A stretch of DNA of 21,908 bases from Brachionus plicatilis (lineage: Eukaryota; Rotifera; Eurotatoria; Ploima; Brachionidae): positions 123,394 through 145,301 of the forward strand of contig QEOQ01000439.1 in the NCBI GenBank assembly GCA_010279815.1, written 5' to 3'. Below are positions 1-7,652 of the stretch, in pieces. The notes under the pieces are model-generated. The model saw only the letters and a program-made list of their open reading frames with translations, was not told the DNA's origin and did not search any database. Each line of letters opens with the position of its first letter. Positions within the stretch are counted from its first letter, which is position 1. Both the position numbers and the translations under genes were made by a program.

Positions 1-293
1 AAGAACTATTGAGTATGAAAAAATTGGGTCTGTAAAAATCAGGGGTATAAAATAATTTGGTGAAAAAAAAAAATCGGGAATATAATTATCGGGTCTAAAA
101 ATTAAAATTGGATGTTAATCTTCAATTAATTTAAAATAAAACTCGGTTTTGTGAAGTTCGGCATCTCTTAAATTCGACAAATAAATCTCGACTTTATTGA
201 TCTAGAAAGGTCAATTTCGCCAAATTTTTAATTGGACAAACATGATTTGGACATAAAAGATAAAAATATTTATTAATAAAAAAATTCTATCAA
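1..293. other. AT-rich intergenic stretch, no gene seen
   Basis: No open frame or recognisable domain on either strand. Short G-runs recur in an A/T background (caggggtata, tcgggaatat, atcgggtcta). Loosely similar G-run/AT stretches occur around 19035 and 19910-20005, so all may belong to one worn-out repeat family, but the similarity is too short to be firm. Confidence 0.4.
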
Positions 294-664
294 TTATCTC
301 AAAAAAGATAAATATTTCAAAAAAGTTAGCGCGTTATTTGAATCATATTCTCTGATCGCATTATTCAATTTTTCTTCTAGAGCTAAATGACAAGCTTTTC
401 GCTTATTAATTAATCCAGCAGATAATTGAACTAACAAATTGATTGCTCTAGTTTAATACTATCGATCAAAGAAAGTAAATTTGGGTGACTTTGAATACAG
501 GACCGAAGAGCATTATGCCAACCCTCTAAATTATTGTTTGTTCTTGGGAGACCTTTAGTAGTGCGATCATAACAATTCCATAAATTAATATCAAATCTAG
601 GCTCCTTTCTTTTAGAATTTTTTCCTCTACCCAAAACTCCTATATAATTTTCATCAAAATATTT

Positions 665-693
665 GTAAATTACATTTAAACAACAAGGGAAAT
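665..693. repeat. short direct repeat, copy 1 (with 1318-1346)
   Basis: The stretch gtaaattacatttaaacaac and the bases after it recur at 1318-1346 with one substitution and one gap. Both copies lie inside the same MULE pseudogene, at unrelated positions of the protein. Confidence 0.7.
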
Positions 694-833
694 CATTAGA
701 TTTTTTAAGCATAACTAAAGCCTGGATAACATCCGTAACAGCGGACACATACTTACATTACCTACATACTTTACATTATGTTACACTTACATAATTATTT
801 TCCTCAATAATATTATATTGAACAACTAAACCA

Positions 834-1186
834 GGGCAATGTGAAATTATTGTACAAAAATTACAGTACAAAAAGAAAAAACTTTATAATTTTTTTTCTA
901 ATTGTGCAAAAATGGTTCTGCAAAAAGTACACTATTGTACAAATTTGTACAAAAGAATTCCAAGCTCTGCAAAAACTCTGCAATTTTCTGTAAAATGCAC
1001 ACTATCAAAAAATCCTTGATTAAACTCTGCATTAAATTGCAGAGTTTTTGCAGAGCCTGGAATTCTTCTATACAAATTTGTACAATATTGTACTTTTTGC
1101 AGAACCATTTTTGCACAATTAGAAAAAAAGTTATAAAGTTTTTACTTTTTGTACTGTAATTTATGTACTAAAATTTCACATTGCCC
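834..1186. mobile_element. palindromic (fold-back) MITE inserted in the MULE
   Basis: The 353-bp element is almost entirely an inverted repeat: arms 834-986 and 1034-1186 (153 nt each, few mismatches) around a 47-nt spacer. The ends read GGGCAATGTGAAAT and its complement. TAAACCA flanks it on both sides (827-833 and 1187-1193), and removing one copy plus the element rejoins the MULE frame (QDAGL then VVQY). Because the inverted repeat can be extended by one base (A/T), the exact end and duplication length (5-7 bp) are ambiguous. The superfamily is not assigned. Open frames on both strands here are products of the palindrome, not genes. Confidence 0.9.
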
Positions 1187-1317
1187 TAAACCAGCATCTT
1201 GGACGTGCCTCCAGATCGACTTTTTCAAATGAAAAAAACATCCAGCTACTTCTGCTTCAGGAAACACTTCGTACACAGCATTGATTATGGCTAATTCATA
1301 GTCACAGCTAACAGTCG

Positions 1318-1346
1318 GTAAATAACATTTAAACAACAAGGAAATA
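1318..1346. repeat. short direct repeat, copy 2 (with 665-693)
   Basis: Near-identical to 665-693 in the same orientation. It lies between the first and second catalytic-Asp regions of the MULE pseudogene, where the protein match is poor, so it may mark a patch copied from 665-693. Confidence 0.65.
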
Positions 1347-1954
1347 CTGTATAATAAGTTTATTCTAATTTGATTGTCAAAATCGCATAAACAAGAGATA
1401 AATTCTTTCCACTTTTAATTATGTGTATTGTAAGAGCTGTTTGAAAATTAATGGTGCAGCGTCAAACGTTTCGTCGCATAACCAGTTTCTGTGCTTACTT
1501 AGTAATTGCAAATTTTTTTGGGTGCAAAAAATCAGAACACGGTTTTGATTATCACTTTCTTTGTAATTATCATTTAACAAAAATAATTTCTCTTCATCAG
1601 CATAAAGTTAAAATCATCATGCAAAATAAAATATTAATCTGTGAACATTTCATAATTTTCGTATTTGTCTATACGTGAATTTCGGCAATTTTGTCTACAA
1701 GTACTGTATGTTGGTAAATTAGCGATTATTTCAGCTTCCAAACCTTGTTGACTTTGCAAAATAATATTTGGCCGTTTTGTATCAGGTTGTTTTTCGGACA
1801 TTTCTCGTGTTAAATTTTTTACAATTTTTATTGATGTTTTGATAACTGAATTGAGTTCGTGGGGCCTAATTTCAACGATTGCTCTATTATGTATAAACGG
1901 CTCCTTTATAGTATGGAAATTCTTTGTTGTTACACCGCTACGTAATTTTACCAT

Positions 1955-2170
1955 TTAAATAAAATAAAAAATAAAAAAAAATGGATTAATTAATAAATAT
2001 TTTGGGAAATAATTTTTATACGTTTTTCAATCGACTTTTAAAAGCCATCCAAATTTTCTCTCTTTGACTGACTTTCTTAGACTGGAACAATCAATACAGA
2101 AAATCTCATAATAAATGGTTAACAAGTGCAAAGCATGTTTTATGGCTAAATAATGCTATTCAGAATAACG
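1955..2170. other. spacer between MULE and Tc1 relics
   Basis: AT-rich sequence with no recognisable coding potential. The 5' part of the MULE finger would be expected here but cannot be read. Confidence 0.4.
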
Positions 2171-3062
2171 AGGTTGGAAATGTCTTATGTATTAACACAA
2201 AAAAGATATAAGTGGTAAAAACAGAGACTTAATTGAACAATTAATGATTAGTCCAGAATTATGTTAAGTAATAAGTCCAATTTTGAGGTTTTTAATTCTA
2301 AATCAAAAGTTAATAGTAAAAAGGTTTAAAAATGAGAAGTTTCATCCAAAGTACTGTATAACTAGGTTACAAAACGGTGGAGGTTCAGCCGGTATCTGGG
2401 GATGCATTTCTTTCAAAAACACTGGTATATACAACATTTAAAATGGACGAATTAATCAGTTTGTCTACATCAACACCTTGGAAAACAATCTTTTACCATC
2501 TGTTGATCTCCTATTTGTTACAGACGACCCTTGGATTTTTCATCTGATGACGATCCTTGGATTTTCAAGATGGCGCTTCGTTACATACTGCTCACTCAGT
2601 AAGCGACTGGTTCAAAGAGCAGAACATAATGGTTCTGCCATGGTGTGCCCGTTCACCAGATCTCAACTTAATTAAGAAATTATGGTCATACATGGATACA
2701 AAATTGGTAGACACTAAAGTCACCTCTAAAGAGCATGGTTCAACACAAAGAGAAGTTAAAGAAGAGTACGTACAAAAATTGATTTAATCCAGCCCAAACA
2801 GAGTTATGGCTTTTTAAAGCGTCAAGAAAGTCATTTCAATTATCATATTGTAAAAATTCCAAAACTTATGAACCGTTTTTTTCTTAAATTAATTTTTCCA
2901 TTTTTTCCTTCTGTATTTTTTTAATAATTTTTATTTCACATTAAGTTTTTTCTTGGTTTTATGTTTTTGATTGATGTCAAAAAAAAAATTAAGGCCTATT
3001 AAATGCTTCAAAACAATTATTTTGTCACCAAAGAAAAATCTCTAGACATTTCCAACCTACTG
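2171..3062 (+). mobile_element. decayed Tc1/mariner-like transposon
   Basis: The ends carry a perfect 15-bp inverted repeat: AGGTTGGAAATGTCT at 2171-2185 and its complement at 3044-3058. At the right, the sequence continues CTACTG followed by TA (3063-3064), the usual Tc1 end and TA target. The left end lacks the matching CAGT and the longer right-hand TIR (which runs into CTAGAGATTTTTC), so the left side is eroded. Transposase remnants lie between. The element abuts the piggyBac-like end at 3095. Confidence 0.8.
2275..2850 (+). pseudogene. Tc1-like DDE transposase remnant, catalytic half
   Basis: Readable in shifting frames: KNEKFHPKYC (about 2325-2360), NGGGSAGIWGCISFKNTGIYN (2370-2440), GRINQFVYINTLENNLLPS (2445-2505), then FQDGASLHTAHSVSDWFKEQN with the second catalytic Asp (2560-2625) and PWCARSPDLNLIKKLWSYMDTK (2638-2703). 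The third acidic residue, normally Glu in SPDLNPIENLW, is Lys here, and the first Asp region is unreadable. A near-duplicate of the DDPWIF coding stretch (2521-2568) breaks the frame. The N-terminal DNA-binding domain is missing. Clearly inactive. Confidence 0.85.
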
Positions 3063-3094
3063 TAAAAACTTTTTAAAATCTATAACCCACTATT

Positions 3095-3435
3095 TTAACA
3101 CATAGCGACCGCGGTGTCAATTAGACACTTTTTGAGTTTAGATCTTTTAAAAATAATTTTTTTTGAAAATAATTGGTAATTTTATTTCACAAACTTTATC
3201 TCATATCAAAAACAGAAATTAAAATTTTGAATTTAAAAAATTGAATCCATACCAAAAAAAAAATACCTGTAAGGACCGGCGGTGTAAATTTGAGACTCTT
3301 TTAAATTTATTGCATAAATTTATTACTTGAAGCCTTGATAAACACCGACGACACTCAATCTATAGCCTCAGATGATGACGATGCGGATTTTATGGACGAT
3401 GATAACTTTTTTGATAAATTAATTAATGAAGTTTA
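3095..3435 (+). mobile_element. left end of a piggyBac-like element (truncated)
   Basis: TTAA (3095-3098) is followed at once by CACATAGCGACCGCGGTGTC, the layout of a piggyBac end in its TTAA target. A diverged second copy of the GACCGcGGTGT motif lies at 3275-3310, probably a subterminal repeat. From about 3335 an open stretch reads EALINTDDTQSIAS then DDDDADFMDDDNFFDKL, the acidic N-terminus typical of piggyBac transposases. Matching sequence is lost after about 3435. The rest of the transposase and the right end are absent here. Confidence 0.65.
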
Positions 3436-3499
3436 TTTATTTTATTTTTGTCAATTAAAAAAAATATTTGTCAATGTATTATAAATGAAAATATAAAAA

Positions 3500-4240
3500 T
3501 AGTTGACAAATAAGATTTAAGTTTTTCAGAAATATGGAATGGTCTTAGCTCTTATTTTTTTAAATTCTCTTGACAAATTTTGCCAAACTAACCATTCACC
3601 GAAGAATTTATCCATTTTTTCTAAAAATAGGAAGCCAAATATTTGTCTTATTCAGACCATTTTTCGATAAAAAATTTATATTCGCTATCGAACATTGATT
3701 ATTATTGTCGTTTAAAATTAGAAGATTTTAACGCAATTTTGTCCAGATAGATTCTGTACACACATTTTCAATTTCTTTTTCGTTTATGTGCATCTTTAAA
3801 CACTCACAAATGCTCCATAATTTAATTTATTCATCGCCCATTAGATCCTTTCCTCTTATCATTGTTGTCAAATTGCGATTTAAATCCTCAAATGGATAGC
3901 AAGACCTTTTGTTTTTTGGTCCAGATTGGACTATAATATCAACTAAGTGTAATAATTCAAGCTTTACTGAACTCATCATATGGGAATCATGTAAAATTTT
4001 AAAATCAATTTCTGAGCAGCGCTTAAGAAGAAATTAAAGCTTTTCTATCTCTGTGTAAAAAAAATAAAGTTGTTCTAAACAAATTACGAGATTAATTAAA
4101 TGCCGAAGATATGCTTCAGACATGGTTTCGAAAATTGAATTGCAAATAATAAAATTCATATATTCATTTTCCCACCTCTTTTTATTGCTGAAGATGCTTC
4201 TCGGTGCATAGCTAAATAAATTGGGTGATCTGATATTAAT
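3500..4240 (-). pseudogene. C-terminal fragment of a CACTA/DUF4218-like transposase
   Basis: Minus-strand fragments read FIICNSIFETMSEAYLRHL (about 4155-4095), LVICLEQLYFF, then ILHDSHMMSSVKLELLHLVD (about 4000-3940) and QSGPKNKRSCYPFEDLN plus TTMIRGKDLMGDE (3930-3830). The order H-L.HLvd-GP-s.yPFE-lN-t..irG is what I know from the DUF4218-type C-terminus of animal and plant CACTA (En/Spm) transposases. Several stops and frameshifts are present. The N-terminal transposase body is not in the window, and the fragment runs into the gypsy relic without clear element ends. Family assignment is by motif only. Confidence 0.6.
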
Positions 4241-4348
4241 TTACTTATTGTCATGTTTTACTAAATTTATTATCTGTAAGTAAAGCTCTTTGACTGAACT
4301 CTCTAACCGATAATTGAAAAGTTTCCTCACAACAAATAAAAAAATTAA

Positions 4349-4775
4349 ATGTATCCCTGGAAACCACATCTTCGAATTCATCAATGGCTTCGTCTTCTGT
4401 CCATTCTCCGCACAACTTTGTTCGACCGCAAATTTACTTTTTTCGACTGGAATTTTGAGCTGCCCATAGTCCTGAAGGCACTTCGGCTCTCCATTTCTTT
4501 CAAAGTCTCGTTCACCATCTCATCAAATATACAACTTTTGGAAGCGCATTCATCACGACCATGTTGTCAAAAACTACTGACAAGTTCCGCTCCTGGATTG
4601 CTTCGCTGTCCAATTCTTCGACTGGTTGCCTCAAAAAAAAAAATTTGCAATGTTTGTCTTTCCAGGAATATGCCTCTCGACATAATCAGAATCCATAAGC
4701 CTCAAAGCCCATCTAAAAATTCTAGCTGGTGGCTTTGGGCTCAGATTGCTTTAAATTAGTGGAATAGCACGATTT
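4349..4775 (-). pseudogene. gypsy RNase H end plus integrase zinc-finger remnant
   Basis: Minus-strand pieces: FRWALRLMDSDYVERHIPGK then TNIANFFF (about 4720-4620), the end of a Ty3/gypsy RNase H domain (normally RW.L.L..fdf...h.pGk.N.aDfLSR). Frameshifted downstream are DEMVNETLKEMESRS (about 4530-4485) and, at 4400-4349, QKTKPLMNSKMWFPGIH, the end of the integrase H2C2 finger (H.GH.G..Kt...l...vWFPG). Several frameshifts and stops interrupt it. Confidence 0.7.
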
Positions 4776-4922
4776 TACATTCTCAGCTTGAATGGTTTTC
4801 CAGAGATATAAATCCAAAACTTTTCACATCCTAAAACATTTGACAAAGCCTCTTTTTAAACCTGACTTAACCTGTTCTTGTGTAATTCACTGAATTTGTA
4901 AGATCACTCGACGTTGGCTTAA

Positions 4923-5521
4923 TCACATTTTCAAAATTCCTTTCTTACCCACTCGCACTCGCCAATAATAAATTCTAAGCCAATTCGTCTGTCCTGCAAC
5001 ACTTGGCTTGACAATTTTCCATTTATTTCCTGCCACCAATCGATGTTGGATCTGATCATCAATATCGCTGAATTCATATATATTTGCTAAATGTCTTAAT
5101 CTAAGCGCGAATTGGTCAAAATCTTCTTCTGACATCTTCGTTACCCTGTAAAACATTTTTCGTTCAGTGAAGACAGATCTCTTTGAGACAAAATGGTTCG
5201 TCATAATCCTGTATATGTCTTTGATTGTTATTTTGTTGTTTGTTTCTTCAGGCTCTTGTAAACTTGATAAGCGTGTCCTCCAATGTAAATGAGAAAACAG
5301 GGCTTTATCTTATTCTGGTCCTTAAGACCTGTGGCTACAAGAAATAGTTTAAACCGCTTCAGCCGATTCTTCCTCCTTTTGTCCAACGAAATGCAGTAAC
5401 CAGTTTGACAAAAATACTCGCAAGTCATCTGCTTGGTTGCCAATCCCCACTGTCTTATTTTCGACTGTATTGTTGGAGAAAGTTGACCATCAATAAATTT
5501 CTCTTGTTCTTTGCTTTCCAT
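4923..5521 (-). pseudogene. Ty3/gypsy gag fragment (two frames)
   Basis: Gag forms the retroelement particle shell. 5521-5228 carries KRFKLFLVATGLKDQNKIKP then FLIYIGGHAYQVYKSL, which matches the capsid pattern W/KxFe.f..atgl..d..K...lL...G....iy..L. After a frameshift, 5204-4923 reads SVFTERKMFYRVTKMSEED and DQFALRLRHLANIYEFSD, the next capsid part (F..R.......e..d.f...Lr.la..c.f.d), ending with DDQIQHRLVAGN. The frame then continues into a stretch without match before the RNase H remnant. The start at 5521 is the first ATG, about 35 bp inside the putative LTR. Confidence 0.7.
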
Positions 5522-5556
5522 TTATGGATTTATCGTACATTTTCCTCGTCGCCATT

Positions 5557-5755
5557 TGTAATATTGGTGAATAACTAATAAAAAATGAAATATGTTTATT
5601 TGCCAGATGGCTTTTATTAAAATCAAAATAAAGAAGAAACGGAAGTGAGGATAAGTGAGGCCAAGCCTTAGGTTTTATTTAACTAATAAAGCTGTGTTTT
5701 AAATTAAAATAACCAAAAATAATGCTCTCGTTAGTCACTTGATGCTACGACAACA
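5557..5755 (-). repeat. putative LTR of the gypsy relic
   Basis: On the minus strand it starts TGTTGTCGTAGCATC and ends ATTACA, so it has the TG...CA ends of an LTR, is about 199 bp long and contains AATAAA. It is followed by aaATGGCGACGAGG, a leader/primer-site sequence recurring in many Ty3/gypsy elements, and then gag. No second copy is present, so the boundaries are inferred. Confidence 0.55.
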
Positions 5756-5775
5756 AAAAGTTGCGATTGGACAAT

Positions 5776-6270
5776 AATGTTTTGGAACATTCAATATTCA
5801 ATTTTCACTATCTATCACAACACTAACGGGTCATACTTGAATGGTTTCTCTTCTTCTTTCAATAGATCAAAATACAATAGCTAGTTGAAGTGGCGTTAAG
5901 ACATTCTAGATTTGGAAAATTCATAATTCACATATATCAAAAAACCCACCAATTCCATACTATTTTATTAATTAACTTAATGAATAATTACCAAAATATT
6001 AATGATACTCAATGGGTTTCTTAGCTTTTCCAATAGATCAAATTTCTTAAGCGAGCAAATCTGCCGATATTCCTTTTAGATTTGAAACATTCAAAATTCT
6101 ATTAAAGTATTTATAAGTATTTACTAGTAAAATTCACAAAGATTGGGTATCTATCCTTTTTTCAATTGATCAAAATTCATAAGCCTGCAAACTCTGTTTG
6201 GTGTCTTATTTTAATATATCTAAAAAGATTAGCGAATGGATGTGTCGATAAGAAAATATGAACGATTATT
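5776..6270 (+). pseudogene. decayed WD40 repeat units upstream of the intact WD40 gene
   Basis: Three degraded 123-bp units share nucleotide strings with the downstream gene. 5776-5933 has tttggaacattcaa, taacgggtcatact, ttctttcaatagatcaaaat and acaatagctag. 6004-6105 has ccaatagatcaaat and gatttgaaacattcaaaatt. 6160-6270 has tcaattgatcaaaatt, ctctgtttggtgtct and tgtgtcgataag. Orientation is the same as the gene. Stops and small indels abolish any frame. This is either the former 5' extension of a longer repeat array or an older tandem paralogue. Confidence 0.8.
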
Positions 6271-6502
6271 TTTTGATTACAAAACTTTAACTGAAAGAAT
6301 TGATACGCACCCATACTGATACTTCAACACTTGACTAGATCAAGTATCCATAGTCACACCTATTCTTGAAAACTTGAGTGATTTGGCAGGGGTTAGCTTG
6401 TCACAGAATTTCTTTAATACCTAATATAATTTTTAATATTGATATAATTTGAAAATTTTTATATTGTCCTTTTTTAAATATATTAATTTTTTTTATAATA
6501 AT

Positions 6503-6517
6503 GTTGCCAATGGCAAC
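6503..6517. promoter_or_regulatory. X-box-like palindrome (possible RFX site)
   Basis: GTTGCCAATGGCAAC fits the RFX-factor X-box consensus GTNRCC-(0-3 nt)-RGYAAC on both half-sites, with a 3-nt spacer. It lies 66 bp before the WD40 start codon, the usual range for X-boxes in small animal genomes. Binding is inferred from sequence only. Confidence 0.45.
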
Positions 6518-6583
6518 TTTATTTTAATATAAGTACTATTCGCAACTTTTAATTTGAACCAATTTTTTTAAAAATTTTTAATA

Positions 6584-7603
6584 ATGGAAGTAATAAGAGA
6601 GAAGGAAATATTTGAAAACCAACAATGCATCAAAACACTCACAGGTCATACTTATTTGGTAACTTGTCTTCTTTCAATTGATCAAAATACAATAGCGAGC
6701 GGAAGTGACGATAAGAAAATCAAGATTTGGAATATTCAAAATTCAAAATGCATCAACACACTAACAGGTCATACAAAGTCTGTTTGGTGTCTTCTTTCAA
6801 TGGATCAAAATACTATAGCGAGTGGAAGTGACGATAAGACAATCAAGATTTGGAACATTCAAAATTCACAATGCATCAAAACACTCATCGGTCATACTAG
6901 CTCTGTTTGGTGTCTGGTTCTGATAGATCAAAATACTATAGCAAGCGGAAGTTACGATAAGACAATCAAGATTTGGAACATTCATAATGCCGAATGCATC
7001 AAAACACTAACAGGTCATACTAATTTGGTTTTTTGTTTTACTTTAATAGATCAAAATACAATAGCGAGGGGAAGTTCAGAAAAGACAATCAAAATTTGGA
7101 ACATTCAAAATTCAGAATGCATCAAAACACTCACAGGTCATACTAATTCTGTCACTTGTCTTCTTTCAATAGATCAAAATACAATTGCGAGTGGAAGTGA
7201 CGATTACACAACTAAAATTTGGAACATTAAAGATTCAGAATGCATCAAAACATTCACAGGTCATACAAAATCTGTTTGGTGTCTTCTTTCAATTGATCAA
7301 AATATTATAGCTAGTGGCAGTTGTGATATGACAATCAAGATTTGGAACATTCAAAATTCACAATGCATCAAAACACTCACAGGTCATACTAAGACTGTTT
7401 GGTGTCTACTTCTAATAGATCTAAATACTTGCGCAAGCGGAAGTTACGATGAGACAATCAAGATTTGGAACATTCAAAATTCAGAATGCATCATTACACT
7501 TATAGGTCATACCGATTATGTTACTTGTCTTCTTTCAATTGATCGAAATACTTTAGCGAGCGGTAGTGGGGATAAGACAATCAAAATTTGGAAATTTGAC
7601 TGA
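6584..7603 (+). CDS. protein of eight near-identical WD40 repeats
   Basis: 339 residues: a 14-residue charged leader (MEVIREKEIFENQQ), then eight tandem WD40 units of 41 residues (the last 38), encoded by 123-bp DNA repeats. Each unit follows CIKTLTGHTxxVxCLLSIDQ...ASGSxDxTIKIWNIQ with the GH and IW signatures. Eight blades should fold as a single beta-propeller that binds a protein or peptide; there is no enzyme motif, signal peptide or membrane segment. The ATG has A at -3 and G at +4 and follows a long stop-rich AT stretch. Variation concentrates at unit columns 10, 11, 13, 28 and 30, on the expected ligand face, as in recognition propellers (HET-E-like). It may be a whole small gene or the repeat exon of a longer NACHT/RING/coiled-coil protein whose 5' part is lost. 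It is the only undamaged coding sequence with an obvious domain here. Confidence 0.9.
   Translation: MEVIREKEIFENQQCIKTLTGHTYLVTCLLSIDQNTIASGSDDKKIKIWNIQNSKCINTLTGHTKSVWCLLSMDQNTIASGSDDKTIKIWNIQNSQCIKTLIGHTSSVWCLVLIDQNTIASGSYDKTIKIWNIHNAECIKTLTGHTNLVFCFTLIDQNTIARGSSEKTIKIWNIQNSECIKTLTGHTNSVTCLLSIDQNTIASGSDDYTTKIWNIKDSECIKTFTGHTKSVWCLLSIDQNIIASGSCDMTIKIWNIQNSQCIKTLTGHTKTVWCLLLIDLNTCASGSYDETIKIWNIQNSECIITLIGHTDYVTCLLSIDRNTLASGSGDKTIKIWKFD
6626..7601 (+). repeat. 123-bp tandem repeat encoding WD40 blades (8 copies)
   Basis: The units start at 6626 and recur every 123 bp with long shared strings such as gacaatcaagatttggaaca and ctttcaatagatcaaaatac. High nucleotide identity suggests recent unit duplication or gene conversion within the array. 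Confidence 0.9.
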
Positions 7604-7646
7604 ATTATTCATAAATTTTTTTTTAATTTATAAATTTTGTTTAAGT

Positions 7647-7652
7647 AATAAA
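7647..7652 (+). terminator. candidate poly(A) signal of the WD40 gene
   Basis: AATAAA lies 44 bp after the TGA stop (7601-7603) and is followed by a T-rich stretch, a normal position for a 3'-end processing signal in a compact genome. Confidence 0.5.

Larger units (their letters stand above)
294..1954 (-). pseudogene. decayed MULE (Mutator-like) transposase, FLYWCH type
   Basis: Cut-and-paste DNA transposase of the MULE family, read on the minus strand in pieces. The N-terminal piece (1954-1634) carries the tail of a FLYWCH-like zinc finger (HTIKEPFIHNRAIVE) and the linker ending in LPTYSTCRQNCRNSR. Next, around 1535-1430, comes the first catalytic Asp (NWLCDETFDAAP). The second Asp lies at 1310-1180 (SCDYELAIINAVYEVFPEAE), with the CFFHLKKSIWRHVQDAG motif. 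After the MITE insertion the frame resumes at 748-431 with FDENYIG, LWNCYDRTTKGLPRTN and NNLEGWHN, which holds the catalytic Glu. The C-terminal tail (AGLINKRKACHLALEEK) runs to a TAA at 294-296 after a one-base frameshift near 432. In-frame stops, a frameshift and the MITE show it is dead. The finger is cut at its 5' side, and no TIRs were found. Confidence 0.85.
4349..5755 (-). mobile_element. internally deleted Ty3/gypsy retrotransposon
   Basis: Minus-strand order: a putative LTR (5755-5557), the junction reading ATGGCGACGAGG just inside it (5555-5544), gag (5521-4923), then pol remnants beginning within RNase H (about 4775-4640) and ending in the integrase zinc-binding region (4387-4349). 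Protease, reverse transcriptase and the start of RNase H are missing; only about 150 bp separate gag from RNase H. The integrase core and the other LTR are also absent. The plus-strand open frame over 4349-4759 is the antisense shadow of the pol remnant. Confidence 0.75.

Noticed and set aside
898..1159. Overlapping open frames on both strands (898-1116 and 902-1159)
   Set aside because: They read the two arms of the 834-1186 palindrome; each is the mirror of the other and has no domain.
1451..1678. 75-residue plus-strand frame
   Set aside because: It is antisense to the MULE catalytic-Asp region (NWLCDETFDAAP on the minus strand).
2478..2675. 65-residue plus-strand frame as a gene of its own
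   Set aside because: Its first half is Tc1 transposase text (LENNLLPSVDLLF, DDPWIF) and the rest is the frameshifted reading of the same gene.
4349..4759. 136-residue plus-strand frame, the longest in its area
   Set aside because: The minus strand of the same DNA encodes the gypsy RNase H end and integrase finger; the plus frame shows no family pattern.
6626..7601. CRISPR-like or satellite array
   Set aside because: The 123-bp units have no unique spacers, stay in frame and encode WD40 blades.
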